Shown here: one piece after another, positions 25,464-34,445 of the stretch
Layout: each line of letters starts with the position of its first letter
How positions within the stretch are numbered: the first letter of the stretch is position 1
Source: Pseudozobellia sp. WGM2
Lineage (GTDB): Bacteria; Bacteroidota; Bacteroidia; Flavobacteriales; Flavobacteriaceae
NCBI RefSeq assembly: GCF_017810075.1
Contig: NZ_JADNYK010000002.1
Location: 124,001-188,000 of the forward strand
Direction of reading: 5' to 3'
DNA length: 64,000 bases
Position numbers and translations under genes: made by a program
The notes under the pieces: model-generated
The model's database searches: none
Told to the model about the DNA's origin: nothing
The model's input: the letters and a program-made list of their open reading frames with translations, nothing else

Positions 25464-26756
25464 TTATTGATTCATCAACTCTTCAATTTCCTCTACTTTA
25501 ATAGGAATATTGGCCATGAGATTGAATGGCTCTCCTGTTTCTTGAATGACTACATCATCTTCTAAACGCACTCCCATTTTCTCTTCGGGAATATAAATAC
25601 CCGGTTCAACGGTAAATACCATATTAGGTTCCATGGGCTTTTTCAATTCGCCATAATCATGGGTGTTCAACCCGATATGGTGGCTAGTGCCGTGCATAAA
25701 GTACTTTTTATAGGCGGGCCAATTTTTATCTTCATTTTGAACATCGGCCTTATCTAGAAGTCCGAGACCCAAAAGCTCAGAGGTCATCAGTTTACCGCAC
25801 TCTACATGATAATCGGCCCAAATGGTGCCTGGCACCAACATTTTGGTGGCTTCGTCTTTCACGCGTAGCACCGCCTCATACACCTCTTTCTGGCGTTTGT
25901 TGAATTTTCCGCTCACGGGAATGGTTCGGGTCAAATCACTAGAGTAATTTGCGTATTCGGCAGCAGTATCCATCAAAATCAAATCTCCTGCTTCGCATTG
26001 TTTGTTGTTTTCCAGGTAATGCAAAACGTTAGCATTGTTACCCGCGGCAATAATCGGTGGATAGGCAAAACCCTTCGAGCGATTTCGTACAAACTGATGT
26101 AACAGTTCGGCTTCTATCTCATGTTCCCAAACCCCAGGCTCGACAAATTCAAGTACCCGTCTAAAACCCTTTTCTGTAATATTACAGGCGGTTTGCATCA
26201 ATTCTATTTCTTCGGGTTCTTTAACACCACGAATCTTTTGTAAAATCGGATTGCTCTTGGCAACCTTATGCGCCGGAAATTTGCTCTTGCAATCCAAAAT
26301 AAAACGATCCTCACGCGTCTGGGTCTCCACTGCCTGACGGTAATGCTCGTTCGTGTTAAAGTAAATAGTTTCTGCCTCGGTCATTAAATCAAAAAAGACC
26401 TTGTCGAAATCTTGAAGCCAATAAATGGTTTCTATACCTGAGACTTCGGTCGCCTTTTCTTTGGTCAATTTTTCCCCTTCCCAAATGGCAATGTGGTCGT
26501 TCGTTTCACGAACAAAAAGTATTTCTCGATGTTTTTTAATGATGGAATCAGGAAAAAGAAGCAAGCGTGTCTCTTCTTGGTCGGCCCCACTTAAATAAAA
26601 TATATCTCTGTGCTGTTCAAAAGGCAGAACGCTATCTGCACCTATGGGGTATATGTCGTTAGAGTTAAATACCGCTATGCTTTTCGGCTGCATTTGAGCC
26701 ATAAATTTTTTACGGTTTTTAGTGAAAAGTGTATTACTGATCTGCTCGTATTTCAT
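25464..26756 (-). CDS. pepP: Xaa-Pro aminopeptidase (M24B)
   Basis: The enzyme removes N-terminal residues that precede proline. The 430-residue protein has an N-terminal creatinase-like domain (MKYEQISNTLFTKNRKKFMAQM) and the pita-bread metal site: DLILMDTAAEYANYSSDLTRTIP (two Asp), HGTSHHIGLNTHD (His), FTVEPGIYIPE (Glu) and VRLEDDVVI (Glu). It has no signal peptide. A -7 box lies 19 bases upstream. Confidence 0.94.
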   Translation of the reverse strand: MKYEQISNTLFTKNRKKFMAQMQPKSIAVFNSNDIYPIGADSVLPFEQHRDIFYLSGADQEETRLLLFPDSIIKKHREILFVRETNDHIAIWEGEKLTKEKATEVSGIETIYWLQDFDKVFFDLMTEAETIYFNTNEHYRQAVETQTREDRFILDCKSKFPAHKVAKSNPILQKIRGVKEPEEIELMQTACNITEKGFRRVLEFVEPGVWEHEIEAELLHQFVRNRSKGFAYPPIIAAGNNANVLHYLENNKQCEAGDLILMDTAAEYANYSSDLTRTIPVSGKFNKRQKEVYEAVLRVKDEATKMLVPGTIWADYHVECGKLMTSELLGLGLLDKADVQNEDKNWPAYKKYFMHGTSHHIGLNTHDYGELKKPMEPNMVFTVEPGIYIPEEKMGVRLEDDVVIQETGEPFNLMANIPIKVEEIEELMNQ

Positions 26757-27060
26757 CTAGTTTCTTCGTTTTTTCAAAAATAGCGATTCTACTAAAAATA
26801 GTCGTGCGGTATAGGCTATAATCCTAAGAAACGATTGGCTTCCTCGCCAAATTAAGAACAAAAAGAAAGAGACCCATTTCTAGGCCTCTTCCTCAATTAA
26901 AGTTGGTTATGTTACTCTTGTAGTTTGAGTGAGCGTAACTTTAGTATGGCATAAATTAACAAAATATTAAGTTGATGCGCAATTATGCAGGCTGTTAATT
27001 TTAAATTGCCACGCTAAGAATTATTAACTTTCCTCTGTTAAAAGTCCAACACCAGGCACC
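26757..27060. other. 304-base divergent intergenic region
   Basis: A TATTTTTG -7 box for pepP lies at 26775-26782 on the minus strand (leader about 14 bases). An inverted repeat AAATTAACA (26953-26961) with TGTTAATTT (26993-27001) stands about 60 bases before the VPS10-like gene and could be an operator. Nothing else was recognised. Confidence 0.45.
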
Positions 27061-29907
27061 ATGAAGTACCTTTCTTTTTTTCTTGTTCTCTCCCTTTATT
27101 TTACAGGAACCTCTCAAATTGTACCCACCGGTACCGAACAGGTGAAAAGTGCACTGCTTCAGAAGCAGCGTATGGAAACTGAATCTTTGGTGAAGAATAT
27201 TCCCCTAAAAAATATCGGGCCGACGGTTATGAGCGGTCGGGTGGTCGATTTAGATGTAAACCCCGAAAATACCATTGAATTTTATGTGGCCTATGCCTCT
27301 GGCGGACTCTGGTACACCAAGAATAATGGTACTTCTTTCACTCCGGTAATGGACCAGTCTCAAACCCAAAATTTAGGGGATATTGCGGTCGACTGGCCCA
27401 CGGGCACTATTTGGGTCGGTACTGGCGAAAACAACGCTTCACGGTCTTCATACGCCGGCATCGGCGTTTTAAAATCGATTGACAAGGGCAAATTGTGGAT
27501 GCATATGGGGCTAATGGACTCGCATCATATCGGTCGTATCGTAATCAACCCAGAAAACCCTAACGAAGTAGTAGTGGGTGCTACAGGCCATCTTTACTCT
27601 TCTAATGACGAACGAGGCATTTATAAAACTACGGATGGAGGCAAAACTTGGAAAAAAACACTTTTTATTAATTTCGATACCGGAATAATCGATGTGGCGC
27701 ATGCCCCAAAAAACTTTGATATTATGTACGCCGCTGCTTGGGAAAAAGACCGAAAGGCTTGGGATTTTCTAGGTAGTGGATTCGGGTCTGGCATTTACAA
27801 AAGTGTCGATGGCGGTAGTACGTGGAAGAAGATTTCAACAGAGGGCAGTGGTTTCCCCACAGGTTACGGCGTAGGTCGTATTGGTCTGGCCGTTTATGAC
27901 GAGAACATCGTCTACGCCTTGCACGATAATCAAGACCGTCGCGAAGCATCCGAAGAAAAAGATAAAGACCCTGAGATTCTTTCCGCTTCTGACTTTAAGA
28001 AAATGTCAACGTCTGAATTTCTCGAACTAGAGGATAAAAAATTGAATGCATTCCTTAAAAAGAACGGTTTCCAAGAAAAATATCGAGCTGAAAATGTCAA
28101 ACAACTTATACGAAGTAACGTGGCCAAACCTATAGATTTGGCAAAACACCTTGAAGATGCCAACTCGATGCTTTTCGATACCCCTGTCATAGGCGCCGAG
28201 GTGTATCGCAGTGATAATGGCGGCACCAGTTGGGCAAAGCAAAATACCGATTATATCGATGCGCTCTACTACAGCTATGGCTATTATTTTGGTGAAATTC
28301 GAGTAGACCCTAACGATAGCGAAAAAGTATATGTAGGTGGTGTGCCCTTGTTAAAATCTGCAAATAGCGGAAAAACCTTTACCTCTATAAGTCAAGAAAA
28401 CGTACACGCCGACCACCATGCCCTATGGATAAACCCAAAAATGCCCGTCCATTTGATCAATGGTAACGATGGTGGCGTGAATATCACCTACGATGATGGA
28501 GAAACATGGATAAAAAACAACTCACCGAGCGTCGGTCAGTTTTATGCCATCAACGTAGACCGTCAAGAGCCTTATCATGTTTATGGTGGCTTGCAAGATA
28601 ACGGTGTCTGGGAAGGTGCTCACAACGCCAAAGAAGACCGCAGTTGGCACCAAATGGGCGAATACCCCTGGAAATCAATCATGGGTGGTGACGGCATGCA
28701 AATAGAAATCGATAACAGAGACCACCATACAGTGTATACGGGGTACCAATTCGGAAATTATTATCGATTGGATAGAAAAAACAACAAGAAAAAATACATT
28801 CAACCCAAGCATAACCTTGGTGAAAAACCCTTTCGTTTCAATTGGCAGACCCCTATATCACTTTCTACGCACAATCAAGATATTCTCTATCTAGGTAGCA
28901 ACAAATTACATCGCTCTTTAAATAAAGGTGACGATTGGGAAACTATTTCAGATGATCTAACCCAGGGTGGTAAAAAAGGCAATGTCGCCTATGGTACCCT
29001 CACGACCATTTCAGAATCACCCTTAAAATTCGGACTTTTGTATACCGGAAGTGATGACGGGCTGGTGCATATTTCGCAAAATGGGGGGGCTGATTGGCAG
29101 CTTATTTCGTCTTCGCTACCAAAAAATAACTGGGTGAGTAGGGTGATTGCATCAAAACATAAAAAAGAACGGGTTTATCTAGCTTTAAATGGATATCGCT
29201 GGGACGATTTTACTACCTATCTCTATAAAAGTGACGACTACGGAAAAACTTGGCAGAGCATTGCTGGAAATATTCCTGCTTCACCCGTTAATACGATAAT
29301 AGAAGACCCTGTCAATGAAAATCTCTTGTTCGTAGGTACCGATAACGGACTTTACCTCTCCTTTAACCAAGGTTCTTCTTGGGAGGCTTTTCAAAGTGGT
29401 ATGCCCAATGTTGCCGTACACGACTTGGCTATTCAGCCAGAAGCAAAACACTTACTTGTGGGCACACATGGCAGAAGCATCTACCAAGCAGATATCAAAT
29501 ATTTACAACAAATAACTACTGATATTCTCGATAAGAATCTTGTTGTTTTCGAGTTGGATGACGTTACACACTCAAAAGATTGGGGCAACGCCCCCAGCCC
29601 ATGGAGCAAGCCCAGTACACCTGGGCTCGATGTGTTCTTTTACAGTAAAAAAGAACAATCTATATCTGCGGAAATTCAAACCAAAAATGGCATAATCGTA
29701 AGTAGCACTGAAATCAAAGCTGATAAAGGCATGAACATTCTTTCTTATGATCTAGCTTTTTCAAAAGCTGGAAAAGCTGCCTATCTTAAGAAAAACAAAG
29801 TAAAACTTAAAACCGCTAAAGACGGCAAGACCTATTTACCGAAAGGGGATTATCTTGTTCGTATTTCAGGTGACGATAAAATGGAAAAAGAATTCATCAT
29901 TAAATAA
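27061..29907 (+). CDS. Secreted VPS10/sortilin-like BNR-repeat protein
   Basis: The 948-residue protein has a signal peptide (FFLVLSLYFTGTSQ) and many BNR/Asp-box repeats such as YKTTDGGKTWKKT, YKSVDGGSTWKKI, YRSDNGGTSWAK and YKSDDYGKTWQSI, forming large beta-propellers as in VPS10-domain proteins often labelled glycosyl hydrolase. The last 130 residues form a separate beta domain (KKNKVKLKTAKDGKTYLPKGDY). No glycosidase catalytic residue can be assigned. It should be exported to the periplasm or surface; no type IX secretion C-terminal tag is evident. Confidence 0.82.
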   Translation: MKYLSFFLVLSLYFTGTSQIVPTGTEQVKSALLQKQRMETESLVKNIPLKNIGPTVMSGRVVDLDVNPENTIEFYVAYASGGLWYTKNNGTSFTPVMDQSQTQNLGDIAVDWPTGTIWVGTGENNASRSSYAGIGVLKSIDKGKLWMHMGLMDSHHIGRIVINPENPNEVVVGATGHLYSSNDERGIYKTTDGGKTWKKTLFINFDTGIIDVAHAPKNFDIMYAAAWEKDRKAWDFLGSGFGSGIYKSVDGGSTWKKISTEGSGFPTGYGVGRIGLAVYDENIVYALHDNQDRREASEEKDKDPEILSASDFKKMSTSEFLELEDKKLNAFLKKNGFQEKYRAENVKQLIRSNVAKPIDLAKHLEDANSMLFDTPVIGAEVYRSDNGGTSWAKQNTDYIDALYYSYGYYFGEIRVDPNDSEKVYVGGVPLLKSANSGKTFTSISQENVHADHHALWINPKMPVHLINGNDGGVNITYDDGETWIKNNSPSVGQFYAINVDRQEPYHVYGGLQDNGVWEGAHNAKEDRSWHQMGEYPWKSIMGGDGMQIEIDNRDHHTVYTGYQFGNYYRLDRKNNKKKYIQPKHNLGEKPFRFNWQTPISLSTHNQDILYLGSNKLHRSLNKGDDWETISDDLTQGGKKGNVAYGTLTTISESPLKFGLLYTGSDDGLVHISQNGGADWQLISSSLPKNNWVSRVIASKHKKERVYLALNGYRWDDFTTYLYKSDDYGKTWQSIAGNIPASPVNTIIEDPVNENLLFVGTDNGLYLSFNQGSSWEAFQSGMPNVAVHDLAIQPEAKHLLVGTHGRSIYQADIKYLQQITTDILDKNLVVFELDDVTHSKDWGNAPSPWSKPSTPGLDVFFYSKKEQSISAEIQTKNGIIVSSTEIKADKGMNILSYDLAFSKAGKAAYLKKNKVKLKTAKDGKTYLPKGDYLVRISGDDKMEKEFIIK

Positions 29908-29928
29908 CATGAAGACGAACAAATACAA

Positions 29929-29951
29929 AAAAGCCCTATAAAAGGGCTTTT
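29929..29951. terminator. Bidirectional terminator between the VPS10-like gene and repeat copy B
   Basis: AAAAGCCCT/AGGGCTTTT with a five-base loop and A and T runs on the two sides can stop both strands. On the minus strand it lies 62 bases after repeat copy B, the same arrangement as copy A and its terminator. Confidence 0.85.
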
Positions 29952-30012
29952 CTTGTTAAGTAGGTACACTGTTAATTTGGTTACCGATTGGGGTCGGTGT
30001 AATATTTTGTAG

Positions 30013-30188
30013 GTAGAATTTTCGATTTGGGGTCGAAATTTTTTCGGTCAAGTTCAAGGGGCGATTTGGGGTCAACACTATCACTTAATTACAATGTAAA
30101 TCTACGCTGCTCATTTCAACTTTCTAAATTATTGTTGTGAACCGATCCTTTACTGTGGTGAAAAATACAAGGGGTCAATTTTATCGAT
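30013..30188 (-). repeat. 3'-flanking repeat, copy B (downstream of the PfpI gene)
   Basis: Read on the minus strand it aligns with 6586-6772 over its full length, including the identical block of about 49 bases and two copies of GACCCCAAATCG. It begins 79 bases after the stop of the PfpI-family gene, in the same orientation as that gene, and ends shortly before the terminator at 29951. The perfect hairpin arms of copy A are not kept. It contains no reading frame of note. Confidence 0.8.
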
Positions 30189-30215
30189 GAATTGCCTACA
30201 AAATCATAGGGCAAA

Positions 30216-30247
30216 AAAAAATCCTGATATGTTTATCAGGATTTTTT
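30216..30247 (-). terminator. Terminator of the PfpI-family gene
   Basis: AATCCTGATA/TATCAGGATT, ten pairs with a four-base loop, extended by A/T pairs. On the minus strand it is followed by a run of T. Confidence 0.88.
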
Positions 30248-30266
30248 CGATTTGGTTCTTTAAGTA

Positions 30267-30812
30267 TTATGCATGTTGCTCTTCATGCTTACCTTCTTTT
30301 ACCTCTTCGATTAACTTGCTATTGAATGCAGGTAAATCATCAGGGTTTCTACTGGTTACGAAACCTTGGTCTACTACTACTTCTTGGTCTACCCAATTAG
30401 CACCGGCATTAACCAAGTCATCTTTAATAGACTTGAATGAAGTTAGTTTTCTACCTTCCACTACACCTGCGCTAATTAAAATTTGTGGTGCATGGCATAT
30501 AGCGGCTACCGGTTTTTCTTGCTTGAAGAAATCACGAACAAAAGTTAGTGCCTTTTCTTCACGTCTTACCAAATCAGGATTGATAACCCCACCCGGTAAC
30601 ATTAATGCATTGTAATCAGATGCGCTTACTTGATTTAATGTTTTATCTACTTTATAAGAATTTGACCAATTTCCATCGGCCCATCCTTTTATTTCACCAG
30701 CCTCAAAACTCACGACATCTACTTGAAAGCCTTCTTTCTCCATCGCCTCTTTAGGTGACTTCAATTCACTTTCTTCAAATCCGTTTGTGGCTAATATTGC
30801 TACCTTCTTCAT
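30267..30812 (-). CDS. PfpI/DJ-1-family type 1 glutamine amidotransferase-like protein
   Basis: The 181-residue protein opens KKVAILATNGFEESELKSPKEA and has the nucleophile elbow AAICHAPQILISAG (Cys with the following His) plus VVVDQGFVTSRNPDDLPAFNSKLI near the C-terminus, as in PfpI and YhbO proteins. These act as deglycases or chaperone-like stress proteins; the true substrate is debated in the family. No signal peptide, so it is cytoplasmic. Single gene with its own terminator. Confidence 0.9.
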   Translation of the reverse strand: MKKVAILATNGFEESELKSPKEAMEKEGFQVDVVSFEAGEIKGWADGNWSNSYKVDKTLNQVSASDYNALMLPGGVINPDLVRREEKALTFVRDFFKQEKPVAAICHAPQILISAGVVEGRKLTSFKSIKDDLVNAGANWVDQEVVVDQGFVTSRNPDDLPAFNSKLIEEVKEGKHEEQHA

Positions 30813-30897
30813 ATATATATTTTTAAATGATTATTAATTGATTCATTCGCAATATACCACCAATCGAACGCTTCAATTGACGGAATTCAGGGAGATC

Positions 30898-31389
30898 TTA
30901 GCTCGTTTGAAGAGATTGAAGGTATTCGGTAACTTCAGCTAGACAACGGCCAAGTTCCTTTTTGATTTCCGTTTCCCAAAATCGAAAAACTTTATAGCCC
31001 AAACGTTCCAGTTCTTTATTTACTTCGCTGTCACGTTGCATGTTTCGTTCGATTTTGGCAATCCAAAATTCACGGTTCGTTTTTATTTTGGGTTTTCGTT
31101 CATCCCAATTATGTCCATGCCAATATTCACCGTCTATGAAAATGGCAGTCTTATACTTTTTAAAGAGGATGTCGGGTTTGCCAATAAGTTTTTTATAGTC
31201 TATTCGATACCGGTAACCCGCGGCATACAGAGCTTTTCGAAAGGCAAGCTCAGGCTTGGTGTTTTTGCCGCGTATCTTGCTCATAATCTTAGAACGTTTT
31301 GGAGTGGTGTAGAAGCCCGATTCTTCGTTGAAACGGGGAACCTTTATACGTTCTTCGGAATACTCTTTTGGCTTAATTAACTTTCTCAT
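30898..31389 (-). CDS. Vsr-like very-short-patch repair endonuclease, atypical
   Basis: The 163-residue protein aligns with Vsr nucleases: RSKIMSKIRGKNTKPELAFRKAL (N-terminal helix with Glu), IGKPDILFKKYKTAIFIDG (catalytic Asp), YWHGHNWDERK, NREFWIAKIERNMQRD and LGYKVFRFWETEI. Vsr nicks T:G mismatches created by deamination of 5-methylcytosine. Two points are odd: the first Zn-binding cysteine (HGCFWH in typical Vsr) is replaced, reading DGEYWH, and no cytosine methyltransferase is beside it. It may be an orphan nuclease with another substrate. It is divergent from the KAP NTPase gene, 71 bases apart. Confidence 0.82.
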   Translation of the reverse strand: MRKLIKPKEYSEERIKVPRFNEESGFYTTPKRSKIMSKIRGKNTKPELAFRKALYAAGYRYRIDYKKLIGKPDILFKKYKTAIFIDGEYWHGHNWDERKPKIKTNREFWIAKIERNMQRDSEVNKELERLGYKVFRFWETEIKKELGRCLAEVTEYLQSLQTS

Positions 31390-31460
31390 ATAATACTGTA
31401 ACTTTAAAACAAATTCTTCAAAGATGAATTCAGTTAATTAACTATAATCTACCTATTTTA

Positions 31461-33547
31461 ATGAATTTACCCGATTTACCAATTGAAAAAGATGATGATG
31501 ATTTACTTAACTATAAACATCATGCGAAAAAAGTTCAAAAACTCATTCAAAACACTTCAGATATCGAGGAAAACTTAATAATTGGCATATACGGTAGTTG
31601 GGGTTATGGAAAAACTTCTTATTTAAATTTGATCAATCGCAACTTAGATTTATTTCCTAAAGGAAAAGGTAAAGGAATTATGAAATTCCACTTTAACCCG
31701 TGGAGATATAATTCAGAAGATGAAATCTTGTTTGAATTCTTCGAAGGGTTATCTAAAAAATTAAAGGCATCGCAAGAAAATTCTCTAAAAAAGGCTGGTC
31801 AGTTTATAAAATCCATGAGCCGGTATATGAAGGCAGTAAAACTTTCTGCCACCATAGGTATTCCAAAATCTTACAATACCGAAGTGACATTTGAGCCCGG
31901 AGAAATACTTAGGTTAATGGGTGAAGACTTAATTGGTGAAAATCAGGGTATCGAAGAATTAAAAACAGAAATTAATCAGTTGCTATCCCAAGCCGACTTT
32001 AAAATCGTAATTACCATTGACGATATAGATAGGTTGGACAGAGAAGAAATTTATAGAGTATTAAAGATTATAAAATTGAATGCAGACTTTAAGAATGTCA
32101 TCTATATTGTGGCTCTAGATAAAGAGCAGGTATCCAAAGCAATTAAAAATCGGTTTGGGGACAACAAAATTGACGGCGAAAAATTTCTTGAAAAAATTGT
32201 TAATATTCCAATTTACCTACCAAAAGTTGAAAAGTCGGATTTAAAAGTATTCTTTCAGCATAAATTAAATAAGGTCAGAACCTTACTAAATTACGGAATG
32301 AACCACTCTAAGGAGCAGGAGTTCCAAGAAATTCTACATAAAAGTTTCAATTTAGTGTCATTTATAAGTCCAAGAGAGATAATAAGAGTCTTGAACAGTT
32401 TTTTCGTTTCCGCATTCTCAATTGGCAACGAAGTGAATCTTAATGATTTATTTCTAGTTGAGTATTTGAAAGTAACTCAAGATGAAATATATGAAAAACT
32501 CAAAATTCAAAATTTCAGTAAAGGCATCTACAATATCACTCATAGAATATACTATAAAGATTTATCGGACAAAATAGACTTTTCCTCAAAAACTGAAATA
32601 ATCGAATACTTATTTCCCAAAAACCAAGGGACAATTGGGGGTAGAGATATTGAATCTGAAAAGCTAAATAAAGAACTTAGAATAAATCATAAAGAACACT
32701 ACGATAAATATTTTTCGTATCACATGGTAGGAAAAATCTCTAAAAACATACTTGTTACATTTATAAAAGCTATTAATGAAAATGACTTTGAAACAGCATT
32801 AGTCGAGCAAAAAAACTTATTAAAGAATTTAGTATCTACTTTCTAGAGGATAAAATAAAAAGTATTATTTACGATTCTGAAATTTCTAATAAGGATAATT
32901 TTTTTCAGTTCTGGTTTAAAAATAAAGGCATATTTGAAACTCTTGAAAAGGATATGTTCGGTGATGATTTAAAAATTCGAATTATTGAATTGGTCGGAGA
33001 ATATTTAAATAAGTATCCAGTTGAGGAGCAAATAAATAACTTAGCAGGCCAACTGGATTATAAAGAATTATGTTATTTCACTAGAAATTTTAGCGATTAC
33101 TCGCACAAGAATGAATTGGAAAAATTAATAATTGAAAAGGTCAAATCAAGACATGAGGAGCTTCCATTCTTCGTCCCATATGCTCCCGAAAATAAAATGG
33201 TCATGTCAGTTTGGAGCGATTACGATAGAGAAGAATTTGAACAGTATATTTCTAACTCAATATCAAAGAAAGAGGTTTTGGGAGCTTTGCTCCAGTATTT
33301 TCCTATCCATTATATAAACAAAGGATTTGGCTCTATTGACAGGGAGAATTATAACTACATGAAATCCTTATTAAATTTAGATTTATTATATGAAAAGACA
33401 GAAATATACTATCCAGATTTGATAACAAAAGTCAAGAAAATGAATACGTTTTCAGATAATGGAATAAATAAAATTGAAGAATGTATTGAGCAATTTATTT
33501 ATATCTATATAAGAGAAAAAGACCAAAATACAAATCCCAAACTCTAA
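31461..33547 (+). CDS. KAP-family P-loop NTPase split by a -1 frameshift
   Basis: The first frame (31461-32846, 461 codons) has Walker A GSWGYGKTS (about 45-53), FHFNPWRYNS, Walker B VITIDDIDRLDREE (183-196) and IPIYLPKV, the marks of KAP NTPases. It then stops. The -1 frame continues open from the A run at 32809 through the apparent stop to 33547 with similar lysine- and isoleucine-rich composition, giving about 695 residues. The gap between the two frames has no start codon and no gap in coding character. Thus this is one gene with either a recent one-base loss, a sequencing error in A7, or programmed frameshifting. The gene is clearly more AT-rich than its neighbours, which suggests transfer. 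Some KAP proteins (for example PifA) act in phage exclusion; that role here is only possible. Confidence 0.8.
32810..32816 (+). other. A-AAA-AAC slippery heptamer at the KAP frame break
   Basis: In the first frame the codons read CAA AAA AAC, so the heptamer is exactly of the X-XXY-YYZ form. A slip of one base back yields CAA AAA AAA and opens the downstream frame of about 243 codons. The frame-0 stop is at 32844-32846, ten codons later. Confidence 0.6.
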
Positions 33548-33564
33548 ATAAAGAGCTTGGGATT
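33533..33564 (+). terminator. Terminator overlapping the KAP stop codon
   Basis: AATCCCAA (33533-33540) pairs with TTGGGATT (33557-33564), and CTCT with AGAG inside. The stop codon at 33545 is in the loop side of the hairpin. This shows that the second frame, not the first, ends where the transcript ends. Confidence 0.75.
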
Positions 33565-33623
33565 GATTTTATCTCAATTAAAAGGAAAGATAACTCGATT
33601 TGAGTCTCATTGCTTAGAATAAA

Positions 33624-34370
33624 TTATCCTTTTACGGTAGCGCTAAGATATTCGCGATTCATACGTGCAATGTTCTCCAATGAAATACCTTTAGGGCACT
33701 CAACCTCACAGGCACCGGTATTGGTACAGTTTCCAAAACCTTCCAAATCCATTTGACGAACCATATTCTCAACACGTTCTGTAGCCTCGACCCTACCTTG
33801 GGGAAGCAATGCGAACTGAGAAACCTTAGCAGATGTAAACAACATCGCACTGGCATTCTTACAAGCTGCAACACAGGCTCCGCAACCGATACACGTAGCG
33901 GCATAGAAAGAATCATCAGCCTTATCTTTTTCTATCGGTGTTGCATTGGCATCAACAGTATTACCAGAGGTATTCACCGATATATAACCCCCTGCTTGCT
34001 GAATTCTGTCAAAAGCGGTACGGTCGACCACCAAATCTTTGATAACCGGAAAAGCGGTCGCTCTAAAAGGTTCGATTACGATAGTATCGCCATCGTTGAA
34101 TTTTCTCATGTGCAACTGACAAGTGGTCACCAATCGGTCTGGACCGTGCGGCTCACCGTTGATTTGTAACGAACAAGACCCGCAGATACCCTCACGACAG
34201 TCATGATCGAACTGTACCGGTTCTTTACCCTTGTTTATAAGGTCTTCATTAAGCACGTCTAACATTTCCAAAAAAGACATATCTCCTTCTACACCGTTAA
34301 TAGTGTAATCGACCATTTCCCCTTTGGTGTTGGCATCTTTCTGACGCCATATTTTTAAGTTTAATTTCAT
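33624..34370 (-). CDS. sdhB: Succinate dehydrogenase iron-sulfur subunit
   Basis: The 248-residue subunit carries the [2Fe-2S] cysteines in CREGICGSC and VTTC, and two further cluster motifs [11 protein letters not shown] and [13 protein letters not shown] for [4Fe-4S] and [3Fe-4S]. It passes electrons from SdhA to quinone. Type-B enzymes of Bacteroidota have this form. It follows sdhA by 75 bases. Confidence 0.95.
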   Translation of the reverse strand: MKLNLKIWRQKDANTKGEMVDYTINGVEGDMSFLEMLDVLNEDLINKGKEPVQFDHDCREGICGSCSLQINGEPHGPDRLVTTCQLHMRKFNDGDTIVIEPFRATAFPVIKDLVVDRTAFDRIQQAGGYISVNTSGNTVDANATPIEKDKADDSFYAATCIGCGACVAACKNASAMLFTSAKVSQFALLPQGRVEATERVENMVRQMDLEGFGNCTNTGACEVECPKGISLENIARMNREYLSATVKG

Positions 34371-34445
34371 AGTTTTTATTTTAGTTGGGGTTGACTGTTA
34401 ATAGTAAACTGCTTTCGACAGTGACCATAAACCTTCAACTATAAA

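Noticed and set aside
32847-32953. Two independent genes (KAP NTPase and a separate downstream protein)
   Set aside because: The -1 frame is continuously open across the gap and no start codon with promoter precedes the ATG at 32954, so one broken or frameshifted gene explains the data better.
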